A DNA stretch of 64,000 nucleotides from Deltaproteobacteria bacterium (GTDB lineage: Bacteria > Desulfobacterota > Desulfobacteria > Desulfobacterales > Desulfatirhabdiaceae), in contig JACRBZ010000097.1 of the NCBI GenBank assembly GCA_016219185.1, positions 33,841 through 97,840 of the forward strand, written 5' to 3'. The notes beneath the pieces are model-generated. The model was not told the origin of the DNA, did not search any database, and saw only the letters and a list, made by a program, of their open reading frames with translations. Below are positions 1 to 8,646 of the stretch, in pieces. A program made the translations under genes and the position numbers. Within the stretch, counting starts at the first letter, position 1. Each line of letters begins with the position of its first letter.

Positions 1-698
1 TGTTTCAGTTTTCCGACCTGTATCTGAAAGAAGCGCTGTTTGATCACCTGCACCAGGTTTCCCATGGCCGGGATATCAAGGTGATCCTCTTGTTCGCAAG
101 TCCGGATAAAATCCGGCGTCAGGAGAAGATTCAGTTTTTTCACGACCTGTCTCAGCCCGGTGTGGATGTCAAACGCGTTACGCGGATCTTTAATGCCGTC
201 AATCAATTGATTCTGATGATTCAAAAGATACAGAAACTCGTGATCCATGCCGACACCGGTGAGGTAGGCTCCCTGTTCATGAATGTGAGTCTGGCATGCG
301 ATTACCGGGTTATCGGTGATAAAACCGTTTTTCAGTATCCCACCGTCGAGTTGGGTCTGGTTCCAAAAGGCGGGGGCGTGTTTTTCCTTTCCCGTATTCT
401 CGGTGAAAGTAAAACCCTTGAGCTGCTCTTATCCGGAGATGACGTGGATGCGGCCCGCGCCCTTGAGCTCGGACTGGTCAATCAGGTGGTCCCCTCAGCG
501 ATGCTGGAAGTTTCGGCCATTGAAATTGCTCGAAAATTTGCCCAAAAGCCCATGCGTCTGATTACCGGCGTCAAGAAACTTCAGTCCCTGATTTCAAAAG
601 ACCTGCCGGTTTTCCTTGAACTGGAAAATCAGATTCTTCTGGAAGCCATTGCATCGGAGCGGTTTCGAAAACGGTTGAACAAGCACTTGACGGACTGA
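1..698 (+). CDS. Enoyl-CoA hydratase/isomerase family protein, 5' partial
   Basis: The reading frame is open from base 3 to the stop at 698, so the gene begins upstream of the window and about 231 residues are visible. A GTG at base 81 is internal, not the start. The crotonase core is recognisable: a GEVGSLFMNVSLACDYRV segment corresponds to the oxyanion-hole helix region, followed by PTVELGLVPKGGGVFFL and an ALELGLVNQVVP segment typical of this fold. Family members hydrate, isomerise or cleave acyl-CoA thioesters in the cytoplasm. The exact substrate cannot be read from the sequence. The usual GG before the oxyanion-hole helix is modified to GEVGS, so catalysis may be altered. It is separated from the RND genes by about 170 bases. 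Confidence 0.8.
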   Translation, partial: FQFSDLYLKEALFDHLHQVSHGRDIKVILLFASPDKIRRQEKIQFFHDLSQPGVDVKRVTRIFNAVNQLILMIQKIQKLVIHADTGEVGSLFMNVSLACDYRVIGDKTVFQYPTVELGLVPKGGGVFFLSRILGESKTLELLLSGDDVDAARALELGLVNQVVPSAMLEVSAIEIARKFAQKPMRLITGVKKLQSLISKDLPVFLELENQILLEAIASERFRKRLNKHLTD

Positions 699-866
699 CA
701 AATGAAAACCGCGCTTTGCCGAAGGCATCGCGGCCCCACTTTCGGACGCCGTGAGTCGGGGGGATACGCGGCCCTTGAAAAATGCGGGGTATGCCGAATA
801 ATGATGGTGCACTCTTGTTGCATGTTCTAAAAACCTGTTCTTGCCGATGATGGGCGACATCTGACC

Positions 867-1997
867 ATGATAAAACGAATTGTCCTTGTGATTGTTTTTT
901 TGATCGTGCTGACGGGAATTCTTGCCGGAATTAAATACCTTCAGATCAGCCGAATGATTGCCAAGGGAGAAAAGGCCGAAATGCCGCCCGAGACCGTGAC
1001 CTCCGCCGGGGTGCGTTCGGAGTCGTGGGGGGCCAAGCTGACCGCGGTGGGTTCGCTGGCGGCGGTTCAGGGTGTAACCGTATCCGCCGAAGTGAGCGGG
1101 AAGGTCGTTCATTTGGGGTTTGAGTCGGGCGGCATCGTTCAGTCAGGTGCTGTCCTGCTGAAGCAGGATACGGATTCTGAAGAGGCGCAGCTTCGCGGCG
1201 CAGAGGCGAGTTGGGCCCTGGCAAAGCTCAATTTCGAACGCTATGCCAATCTGCTTCGCCTGAATCTGGTATCACGACTGGATTATGACAATGCAGAAGC
1301 GCAGTATAAGCAGACAGTGTCTCAGGGAGATTATCTCCGTTCAATCATCGGGAAAAAAACCATTCGCGCGCCGTTTTCCGGCCGTCTCGGGATTCGGCTG
1401 GTCAATCTGGGACAGATGCTTCGCGAGGGGGATCAGATCGTTTCGCTGCAATCGCTGGATCCGGTTTATGTCAATTTTCTGCTACCGCAGCAGCAGCTTG
1501 GGCAGATACGGACGGGACTTGCGATTCGCGTTACCACCGATGCGCTTTCCGGCCAGGTGATCGAGGGCAGAATCACCGCAATCAACGCGGAGGTGGACGC
1601 GGCAACCCGCAACATACAGGTGCAGGGAACCGTGGCAAATCCGAAAAAATTCCTTTTCCCCGGCATGTTTGTCAATGTCGAGGTCGTTCTTCCGGCCAGG
1701 GAAAATGTACTTGTCATTCCGACCCCGGCCGTGCTTTACGCGGCCTACAGCGATTCGGTGTTCATCGTTGAGGAGAAAACAAATGAAAAAGATGGCCAGC
1801 CCGTCAAAATCGTTCGCCAACAGTTTATCACTCTCGGGGAAAAGCGCGGGGACTTTGTCTCTGTTGTCTCTGGACTCAAGGAAGGTGATACGGTCGTGAG
1901 TACGGGAGTATTTAAGTTGCGAAACGGGCAGACCGTCACCGTGGATAATGCCATCTCCCCGGATTTCAAGCTTTCGCCAAAGCCTGATAATAATTGA
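867..1997 (+). CDS. RND efflux periplasmic adaptor (membrane fusion protein)
   Basis: A 376-residue HlyD/AcrA-type adaptor that would link an inner-membrane RND pump to an outer-membrane channel. Residues about 4-24 form one hydrophobic anchor. Next come the barrel-sandwich half (VSAEVSGKVVHLGFESGG), a short alpha-helical hairpin (about 110-150), the second lipoyl half (IRAPFSGRLGIRLVNLGQ) and the beta-barrel and membrane-proximal domains (FPGMFVNVEVVLPARENV). The pump gene follows after 81 bases, so the two are probably co-transcribed. No TolC-like outer-membrane gene is present in the window. The substrate cannot be inferred. The ribosome site before ATG 867 is weak, but the membrane anchor begins directly at this start. 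Confidence 0.93.
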   Translation: MIKRIVLVIVFLIVLTGILAGIKYLQISRMIAKGEKAEMPPETVTSAGVRSESWGAKLTAVGSLAAVQGVTVSAEVSGKVVHLGFESGGIVQSGAVLLKQDTDSEEAQLRGAEASWALAKLNFERYANLLRLNLVSRLDYDNAEAQYKQTVSQGDYLRSIIGKKTIRAPFSGRLGIRLVNLGQMLREGDQIVSLQSLDPVYVNFLLPQQQLGQIRTGLAIRVTTDALSGQVIEGRITAINAEVDAATRNIQVQGTVANPKKFLFPGMFVNVEVVLPARENVLVIPTPAVLYAAYSDSVFIVEEKTNEKDGQPVKIVRQQFITLGEKRGDFVSVVSGLKEGDTVVSTGVFKLRNGQTVTVDNAISPDFKLSPKPDNN

Positions 1998-2078
1998 TGC
2001 GTTCCTGTAAACAGCTTGGCTTTTACGGTATATCGAAGCATATCCGTGTACTTCTGACTTTTTGATGATAAAGTCCAC

Positions 2079-5000
2079 ATGAAATTCACCGACCTTTTTA
2101 TCCGCCGTCCCGTCCTGGCGCTGGTTATCAACCTGCTGGTCATCATTGCCGGACTGCAGGCCATCCGCTCGGTCAATGTCCGCCAGTATCCCCGAAGCGA
2201 AAACTCGGCGGTTACCGTTACCACCATCTATGTCGGCGCCAGTTCGGACTTGGTGCGAGGATTCATCACCACTCCGCTGGAGCGCGCCATTGCTGCCGCG
2301 GACGGTATCGACTACATTCAGTCCCAGAGCACGCTGGGGGTCTCAACCATCAATGTTCGACTGAAACTCAATTATGATCCGATCAAGGCGCTTGCCGAGA
2401 TCAGTTCCAAGGTCGATCAGGTCCGCAATGATCTGCCGCCCGAGGCCGAGGTTCCGATCCTCAATCTGGAATCGGCGGACAGCCAGTTTGCATCGGCTTA
2501 TCTCAGTTTCAGATCGGACATTCTCCAGCAGAATCAGATCACCGACTACCTGGTGCGCATCGTGCAGCCGCGCCTTTCCGCCATAGAAGGCGTTCAGCGT
2601 GCGGACATTCTTGGCGCCCGGACCTTTGCCATGCGCATCTGGCTGAATCCCGAGCATATGGCCGCGTTCCACATTACCCCGAACCAGGTCCGAAATGCCC
2701 TGGTCGCCAACAACTACCTGGCAGCGCTCGGTCAAAGCAAGGGGGCACTGGTTCAGGTGAACCTGACCGCGGACACCAATTTGCAGTCCGTGGCCGAGTT
2801 CAAGCGGCTGGTGATACGGGAGCAGGGCGGGGCTACCGTGCGGCTTGAAGACATCGGCGAGGTGGTGCTGGGGGCCGAGGATTATGATACGGAAGTCCAT
2901 TTTTCAGGTCAGACCGCGGTCTTTATGGGTATTTTCCCATTGCCGAATGCCAACTCCATCGATGTGATCAACCGGGTGCGCACGGAAATGGCCGCCATCG
3001 AAAAGATCCTGCCCAGCGGCATGGATGGCCGCATTGCATACGATGCCACCGCCTATATCAACAATGCCATTCATGAAGTAATGAAAACGCTTGGCGACAC
3101 CCTGATCATCGTCATGGTCATCATTTTTCTGTTTCTCGGCTCATTCAGATCGGTCCTTATACCCGTAATTGCCATTCCCCTGTCTCTGATCGGCGCGGTG
3201 TTTCTGATGCAGGTGTTCGGCTTTACCATCAATCTGCTGACCCTTCTGGCCATTGTGCTTTCCGTGGGCCTTGTGGTGGACGATGCCATCGTGGTCGTTG
3301 AAAATGTCGAGCGTCATTTGAGCGAAGGCAAGTCGCCGCTGGATGCCGCCCTGATGGGGGCCCGTGAACTGGTGGGACCCATCATTGCCATGACGGTCAC
3401 GCTGGCTGCTGTTTACGCGCCGATCGGTTTGCAGGGCGGACTCACCGGCACCCTTTTTCGCGAGTTCGCCTTTACCCTGGCAGGAGCCGTTACGATCTCC
3501 GGGGTTGTTGCCCTGACCCTGTCGCCGGTGATGTCAGCGATGCTGCTGAAGCCCGGATTGACCGATCGCGGCCTTGCCGGAAAAATAAGCCGTGATTTCA
3601 AACGATTCAGGAGATTTTACGGCAGATTGCTTGACATGACCCTCAATTATCGTTCGGGGGTTTACCTGGTGTGGATCGTTGTGAGTCTGCTGTGCATTCC
3701 CATGTTCCGGATGTCCCCGGTGGAACTGGCTCCGCTTGAGGATCAGGGGGTGATTTTCGGCATTATTGACGGATCTGCCAATTCCACCATCGATCAGAAC
3801 AGCCTTTATGCGGCTGCGGTAAATAAGGCGTTTCTCAGTGTGAAAGAGACGGACTTCACCTTTCAGTTGACCCGGCCGACCTCGGGTTTTGGTGGCATGG
3901 TCGTTAAACCCTGGGACAAACGGGAGCGAACCATCTTTCAGATCCTGCCCGAAGTTCAGCAAAAGCTGCAAGCCATTCCGGGTATTCAGGTATTTCCGGT
4001 AACCCCCCCGGCGCTTCCGGGCGGAGGCCAGTTTCCGGTGGAATTCATCCTGGCGTCAACCGCTGAACCGGATCAGATCCTGCAATTTGCACATCAGATC
4101 CGGATAAAGGCCATGCAAAGCGGCATGTTCGCCTTTCCGCCGCTCATCGATGTCAAGATCGACCAGCCCGAATCCGAACTGATCGTTGACCGCGACAAGG
4201 TTGCCAGCCTCGGTATCAATCTGGAACAGGTTGGCGTGGATATGGCGACCATGCTGGGCGGTAATTTTGTGAACCGATTCAACATCGCGGGCCGCAGTTA
4301 CAAGGTCATTCCTCAGATTGCCCGCATGGACCGTCTCAATCCGGATCAGCTTAAAAATATTTATATCACCGGACCCAAGGGAGAGCTCGTCCCTCTCAGC
4401 ACGGTTGCAACGATTCGAAATTCCACGGTGCCGCGATCCCTGAACCGGTTTCAGCAGCTCAATGCCGTCAAAATAAGCTGCGTTGCCGTTCGGCCCCTTG
4501 ACGAGGCCCTGGGATATCTGGAAGCCGAAGCCGCAAAAATTCTGCCGACAGGGTATGTGCTCGATTACACCGGAGAGTCACGCCAGCTCCGGAAAGAAGG
4601 CAGCAAGTTCATCTTCGCCTTTGCGCTTGCCATGACCCTGATCTTTCTGGTGCTTGCGGCACAGTTCAACAGCTTTCGGGATCCTTTTGTCATTCTTGCC
4701 GGATCGGTGCCGCTGGCCATGTTCGGTGCGCTCATTTTCACATTCCTGAAAATGCCCGATCCGAATGTTCCCTTCTGGACCCATGGCTGGACAACGACCC
4801 TTAACATTTACTCTCAGGTGGGTCTGGTGACGCTGGTGGGTCTGGTGTCCAAGAACGGCATCCTTGTGGTAGAGTTTGCCAACAAGCTTCAGGAACAGGG
4901 GCGAACCAAACGGGAGGCCGTGTACGAGGCGGCCTTGACCCGGCTTCGCCCGATCCTCATGACCAGTGGCGCCACCATCGCCGGCCATTTTCCCTTAACG

Positions 5001-5171
5001 CTGGTGACTGGCGCCGGCGCCGCGGCCCGGAACTCGATCGGTCTGGTGCTGGTCGGCGGCATGACCGTCGGCACGCTTTTCACACTCTTTGTTATTCCGT
5101 CGATATATATCCTTGTAGCCCGTGATCATTCCAGGGATCGCGTTCAGGATGTTGGGGAGATGTCTCAATGA
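2079..5171 (+). CDS. RND (AcrB/MexB superfamily) multidrug-type efflux permease
   Basis: A 1030-residue proton-driven inner-membrane exporter, close to the usual length of the hydrophobe/amphiphile RND pumps. It has one N-terminal membrane helix (about 10-30), a large periplasmic loop, a block of helices from about residue 335, a second periplasmic loop and a terminal helix block. The VGLVVDDAIVVVENVERH segment in helix 4 carries the paired aspartates of the proton relay. The C-terminal half has the matching VGLVSKNGILVVEFAN motif. It lies downstream of its adaptor and overlaps the next gene by an ATGA. Motifs place it among drug or solvent pumps rather than metal (CusA) pumps; the substrate is unknown. 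Confidence 0.95.
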   Translation: MKFTDLFIRRPVLALVINLLVIIAGLQAIRSVNVRQYPRSENSAVTVTTIYVGASSDLVRGFITTPLERAIAAADGIDYIQSQSTLGVSTINVRLKLNYDPIKALAEISSKVDQVRNDLPPEAEVPILNLESADSQFASAYLSFRSDILQQNQITDYLVRIVQPRLSAIEGVQRADILGARTFAMRIWLNPEHMAAFHITPNQVRNALVANNYLAALGQSKGALVQVNLTADTNLQSVAEFKRLVIREQGGATVRLEDIGEVVLGAEDYDTEVHFSGQTAVFMGIFPLPNANSIDVINRVRTEMAAIEKILPSGMDGRIAYDATAYINNAIHEVMKTLGDTLIIVMVIIFLFLGSFRSVLIPVIAIPLSLIGAVFLMQVFGFTINLLTLLAIVLSVGLVVDDAIVVVENVERHLSEGKSPLDAALMGARELVGPIIAMTVTLAAVYAPIGLQGGLTGTLFREFAFTLAGAVTISGVVALTLSPVMSAMLLKPGLTDRGLAGKISRDFKRFRRFYGRLLDMTLNYRSGVYLVWIVVSLLCIPMFRMSPVELAPLEDQGVIFGIIDGSANSTIDQNSLYAAAVNKAFLSVKETDFTFQLTRPTSGFGGMVVKPWDKRERTIFQILPEVQQKLQAIPGIQVFPVTPPALPGGGQFPVEFILASTAEPDQILQFAHQIRIKAMQSGMFAFPPLIDVKIDQPESELIVDRDKVASLGINLEQVGVDMATMLGGNFVNRFNIAGRSYKVIPQIARMDRLNPDQLKNIYITGPKGELVPLSTVATIRNSTVPRSLNRFQQLNAVKISCVAVRPLDEALGYLEAEAAKILPTGYVLDYTGESRQLRKEGSKFIFAFALAMTLIFLVLAAQFNSFRDPFVILAGSVPLAMFGALIFTFLKMPDPNVPFWTHGWTTTLNIYSQVGLVTLVGLVSKNGILVVEFANKLQEQGRTKREAVYEAALTRLRPILMTSGATIAGHFPLTLVTGAGAAARNSIGLVLVGGMTVGTLFTLFVIPSIYILVARDHSRDRVQDVGEMSQ

Positions 5172-5923
5172 TTAGAATCTTGCAGATTATCGTGGTAGTA
5201 GCGCTGGCCGCACAGTTGATGAGTGTTGCCGCAGTTCCCGCGCAAGAAACGACAGCGATTCGCGAGGACTTCAACAATCTTGACAACTGGAAACCGCTCA
5301 ACTTCCCGAAGATCAAACGACATAGTGAATACGAGATAACTCTTGAAGGCACCAAAGGGATACTGACCGCCCGCAGCAATGCCTCTGCATCCGGAATCAT
5401 TTTTAAGGGTTCCTTCAATCCCTTCCATCATCAAATCGTGCGATGGCGATGGAAGGTGGATAACGTCTATTCCAAGACGGATCCCCATACCAAACAGGGA
5501 GATGACTATCCCCTGCGGGTGTATGTGATTTTTGAATACGATTCTGCAAAAGCAGGGCTGGCTCAACGTGCCAAGTATGGTCTGGCAAAGAAAATCTACG
5601 GTGAGTATCCCCCGCTGGCTAGTTTAAACTATGTCTGGGCCAGCCGGAATATCGCGGAGCCTTTTTTTGACAACCCCTATACCGATCGGGCCAAGATGAT
5701 CCCTTTGCGTGCAGGCACCGAACATCTTGGTCAGTGGGTGGACGAAGAGGTCAATGTTCTGGCCGATTACCGGCGGGTTTTCGGCGAGGACCCGCCCGCA
5801 AGCGCATCGCTGGCCATCATGAACGATTCGGACAACACGGGCGAAGCCTCGGTTTCCCATATGGAATTCATTGAGGTGAGAAGCGGCAAGACGCCGGCGG
5901 AAACACCCGCACCAAACCCGTAA
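5168..5923 (+). CDS. DUF3047 domain exported protein
   Basis: A 251-residue protein with an N-terminal signal peptide (hydrophobic residues about 3-24, likely cleavage after VPAQE-like sequence). The body matches my memory of the DUF3047 family: REDFNNLDNWKPLNFPK near the N terminus, then IVRWRWKVDNV, and ASLAIMNDSDNTGEASVSH near the end. The function of this family is not established. Its start ATG overlaps the stop of the RND pump (ATGA), so it is translationally coupled to it. It may be an envelope accessory of the efflux operon; that is inference from position only. Confidence 0.8.
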   Translation: MIRILQIIVVVALAAQLMSVAAVPAQETTAIREDFNNLDNWKPLNFPKIKRHSEYEITLEGTKGILTARSNASASGIIFKGSFNPFHHQIVRWRWKVDNVYSKTDPHTKQGDDYPLRVYVIFEYDSAKAGLAQRAKYGLAKKIYGEYPPLASLNYVWASRNIAEPFFDNPYTDRAKMIPLRAGTEHLGQWVDEEVNVLADYRRVFGEDPPASASLAIMNDSDNTGEASVSHMEFIEVRSGKTPAETPAPNP

Positions 5924-6002
5924 ATCCCTGATACGACTGAATACGCGCTGGTCAAGCAGCCGGAATATTACAAACATACAACATGAAAATGGAGAAATAC
6001 CG

Positions 6003-6827
6003 ATGAAATTATTTGAAATTGATGCCGAAAAATGTCAGCGCGACGGGATATGCGTGGCGGAATGCCCGCTACGCCTGATTGAATTGAAACCGGAGGATAC
6101 CGTTCCCGCAGCCATTTCCGAAGCCGATGAGCTGTGTATCCGCTGCGGTCATTGTGTGGCGGTTTGCCCAACCGGAGCCTTATCGCATAAAAACCTTTCT
6201 CCGGAGGCCTGTCCCCCTGTCCGCAAGGAACTGGCTCTCGGGCCCGAACAGACTAAACATTTCCTGCGGTCCCGCCGCTCGATCCGGACCTATAAAAAAG
6301 CGCCGGTTGATATGGAAACGATTAAAAGGGTGATCGATATTGCCCGATTCGCGCCCAGCGGGCATAACAGCCAGCCGGTTCGATGGCTGGTTGTTCAAGA
6401 GAGCAAGGACGTTTTGCAAATGGCCGGCATGGTGATCGACTGGATGCGGTATGTTATAAAAGCGCATCCGGCCATGGCCCAAACCCTTCGCATGGACCGC
6501 GCCATAACGGCCTGGGAAGCGGGAAAGGACCCCATCTGCCGCAGCGCCCCGCACCTTGTTGTGGCTTACGGTGATAAAGCCAACATGATGGCGCCGACCG
6601 CCTGTGTCATTGCCCTGACCTATCTGGAGCTGGCGGCGCAGGCATTTGGGCTTGGAACCTGCTGGGCCGGATATTTCAATGCCGCGGCCTCATCCTGGCC
6701 GCCCTTGCAAAGCACCCTTTCGCTTCCGGAAAACCATGCCGGTTACGGTGCCATGATGATGGGATATCCAAAATTTGCTTATCATCGGCTGCCCGAGCGA
6801 AAAGAAGTCGATATATCCTGGCGTTAA
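6003..6827 (+). CDS. Nitroreductase-family protein with N-terminal 2x[4Fe-4S] ferredoxin domain
   Basis: A 274-residue cytoplasmic fusion. Residues about 1-60 hold two cysteine clusters (C11/C17/C21 and CIRCGHCVAVCP), the pattern of a two-cluster ferredoxin. From about residue 85 the RSRRSIRTYKKAPVD and FAPSGHNSQPV motifs of FMN-dependent nitroreductases follow. The GLGTCWAGYF segment near residue 220 is the second flavin-binding region. Such fusions usually pass electrons from ferredoxin to the flavin; the physiological acceptor is not defined. A good ribosome site (GGAG) precedes ATG 6003. The MetE-like gene starts 53 bases after it, so the two may be co-transcribed. Confidence 0.92.
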   Translation: MKLFEIDAEKCQRDGICVAECPLRLIELKPEDTVPAAISEADELCIRCGHCVAVCPTGALSHKNLSPEACPPVRKELALGPEQTKHFLRSRRSIRTYKKAPVDMETIKRVIDIARFAPSGHNSQPVRWLVVQESKDVLQMAGMVIDWMRYVIKAHPAMAQTLRMDRAITAWEAGKDPICRSAPHLVVAYGDKANMMAPTACVIALTYLELAAQAFGLGTCWAGYFNAAASSWPPLQSTLSLPENHAGYGAMMMGYPKFAYHRLPERKEVDISWR

Positions 6828-6880
6828 ACAGAGGACTTCAGCATGATATCATGGGCGCTTAGTTGAAAGGATAAGCCAAA

Positions 6881-7903
6881 ATGTCGATACCGGGAAATCT
6901 ACTGACAACCGCGATGGCCGTCATGCCGCACAAGGATCCGGAAAGAGCCATTGAAATTGCATCAACCCTGGATATACCGTTCTGGCCCCAGCTTCCCAGG
7001 CTGAATTATTACGAAGACATGTATGTTCAGGCATCCGAGCACTTTCCGGGGATTGTTCTGGATATGGCTCAAAAAACGCTTCGGTTTTCCATGGAGAAAT
7101 TTATCGATGAACTCGAGGAAACCCTGGCGCATTTTGAGGAACCCGCCTATTTTGACATCAGTCCGGCCTATTCGGTGGTGTACCACCGGTTTCTGGAAAT
7201 TGACCATTCCAACCGCGTCGCGATTCGAGGGCAGCTTGAAGGGCCGATCAGTTTTGGATTCAATGTGATCGATCAGGACGAGCGTCCCATCCTGTTCAAT
7301 GATTCGGTCCGGCCCTTCATGTTTGAATTCATGGCAAGGCGCATCAATGTTCAGTTGAGCCGCCTGAAAAAGCTCAACCCCAATGCCTTTATGTTTATCG
7401 ATGAGCCCGGCCTTCAGTTTTTGTTCAGCGCGCTCTCCGGTTACAACGACATGGCAGCCCGTAAGGATGTGGCCGGTTTTCTGGAGATGATCGAGCGCCC
7501 GAAGGGCATTCACCTCTGCGGCAATCCGGACTGGGATTTTCTGCTGAATCAGGACATGGATGTGCTTTCCATGGATATCTATACCAATGCAGAGGTGTTC
7601 TCTTCTTATGCAACGTCCATCAGCCGATTTCTGAACAGGGGAGGGGTCATTGTCTGGGGAATCGTGCCAACCAATTTTGAGCCGTTTGAAAAAGAAAACA
7701 TCGATTTGCTGCAGCATCGCCTGGAAGCCATCTGGGAAGCTCTTTGGAAGAAAGGCATCGACAGGGATTTTCTCCTGTCCCGAAGCCTGCTCTCTCCGGC
7801 CACCTGCTGCCTGGTCAACCCGGATGGCGAAAAGACCGTCGAAAAGGCGTTTCGAATGATCAATTCCCTTTCAGCCCGAATGCGCGAAAAATATCACCTG
7901 TAA
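6881..7903 (+). CDS. Short MetE/UroD-superfamily zinc protein (possible folate-independent methyltransferase)
   Basis: A 340-residue protein equivalent to the catalytic C-terminal half of cobalamin-independent methionine synthase, without the N-terminal half. The zinc site is recognisable: HLC at residues 211-213 and a cysteine pair at 309-310 in LSPATCCLVNPDGEK, which aligns with the NPDCGLK cysteine of MetE. MFIDEPGLQ at 171-179 matches the MetE IDEP motif. Short core-MetE proteins are known that use methyl donors other than methyl-tetrahydrofolate. The substrate here cannot be told from sequence: it could make methionine or act on another thiol or corrinoid-bound methyl group. The neighbouring ferredoxin-nitroreductase may be functionally linked. 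Confidence 0.75.
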   Translation: MSIPGNLLTTAMAVMPHKDPERAIEIASTLDIPFWPQLPRLNYYEDMYVQASEHFPGIVLDMAQKTLRFSMEKFIDELEETLAHFEEPAYFDISPAYSVVYHRFLEIDHSNRVAIRGQLEGPISFGFNVIDQDERPILFNDSVRPFMFEFMARRINVQLSRLKKLNPNAFMFIDEPGLQFLFSALSGYNDMAARKDVAGFLEMIERPKGIHLCGNPDWDFLLNQDMDVLSMDIYTNAEVFSSYATSISRFLNRGGVIVWGIVPTNFEPFEKENIDLLQHRLEAIWEALWKKGIDRDFLLSRSLLSPATCCLVNPDGEKTVEKAFRMINSLSARMREKYHL

Positions 7904-7972
7904 AATTTTGACAAAAAACCGCATCAATCTATATGAAATATCGTTTTTTTCATTGTGCGGCATGGAAACCAT

Positions 7973-8001
7973 TTGACAATCGCCATCATTTTTAATAGAA
8001 A
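7973..8001 (+). promoter_or_regulatory. Sigma-70-type promoter for tRNA-Glu
   Basis: A perfect -35 hexamer TTGACA (7973-7978) is followed by 17 bases and TAGAAA (7996-8001) as the -10. The tRNA begins 15 bases further on. The region between the MetE-like gene and the tRNA is AT-rich, consistent with a promoter. Confidence 0.6.
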
Positions 8002-8016
8002 TAAAAAATTATGACT

Positions 8017-8091
8017 GGTCCTATCGTCTAGCGGTCAGGACGCTGGCCTCTCACGCCGGAAACACGGGTTCGATTCCCGTTGGGACCACCA
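8017..8091 (+). tRNA. tRNA-Glu (CTC anticodon)
   Basis: The 75-base sequence folds as a cloverleaf: acceptor GGTCCTA pairs with TGGGACC, the anticodon stem CTGGC/GCCGG encloses loop CTCTCAC (anticodon CTC), and the T arm is ACGGG-TTCGATT-CCCGT. The discriminator A and the CCA end are encoded. It was used as an integration site: a decayed tyrosine integrase gene ends only about 80 bases downstream in the opposite orientation. Confidence 0.95.
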
Positions 8092-8156
8092 TTGATTTCG
8101 TTTAGTTACAATTGCATGATGCCTTTTGTAACTCGCGGACATAAAAAGCGGACACA

Positions 8157-8197
8157 AAACGGCCTTGGAGGTGCTACTTCAAGGCCGTTTCTTTTTT
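8157..8197 (+). terminator. Rho-independent terminator downstream of tRNA-Glu
   Basis: An 11-bp perfect stem AAACGGCCTTG (8157-8167) / CAAGGCCGTTT (8180-8190) is followed by CTTTTTT on the plus strand. It overlaps the last codons of the integrase remnant on the other strand, so it may originally have been the integrase terminator. It can now end the tRNA transcript. Confidence 0.75.
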
Positions 8198-8500
8198 GGG
8201 AATCTGGATAACCCGGCAGTCTTTTTTGAATCCAATCTCAAGCGCTTCTCTTGCCTTTTCAACTCCCAGGGCTTTCAAAGACCACCGATTTGTCGTTGAC
8301 GGGCTCTTATGACGAAATATTTCCGGGATAGCCGCTCAAGATCGACTCCCTTATGAAACAGAATCTGGCTGTTAGGTGCCTAATCCCGTGGAACCCAAAC
8401 AGCTTTATCCCTGGAAGGACACAGGTCTTTTTCATGAAGTACTGCTTGCATTTGAAAGTTTTCTGATATGGCAGACAAAAACATATTCTGTGACCTTAAG
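8174..8500 (-). pseudogene. Decayed tyrosine recombinase (integrase) C-terminal remnant next to tRNA-Glu
   Basis: Reading the minus strand, three frame segments reconstruct the C-terminal catalytic part of a phage-type integrase. The first is TEYVFV. After a shift comes KCKQYFMKKTC then LFGFHGIRHLTA (the arginine-containing HxLRH-type motif). After another shift comes AAIPEIFRHKSPSTTNRW, ending KKDCRVIQIPKKETALK and a stop at 8174. The position of the nucleophilic tyrosine (NRY in relatives) is occupied by tryptophan, and in-frame stops lie in the gaps. The gene is dead. Its location and orientation beside tRNA-Glu are classic for an island or prophage integrase. Everything upstream of about 8500 is no longer recognisable. 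Confidence 0.82.
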
Positions 8501-8646
8501 CGTTTTGGTCTGCCTTTTTGTATTTGGTTTGAACCAGTCTACTGATGCAGGGATAATGGTTCAGGCTTTTTGGGGCTGTCTCACATCAAGCAGTTGGATA
8601 AAATTTTCCAATTTTCAATACGCTGAACATGATGTGATTGATTACC

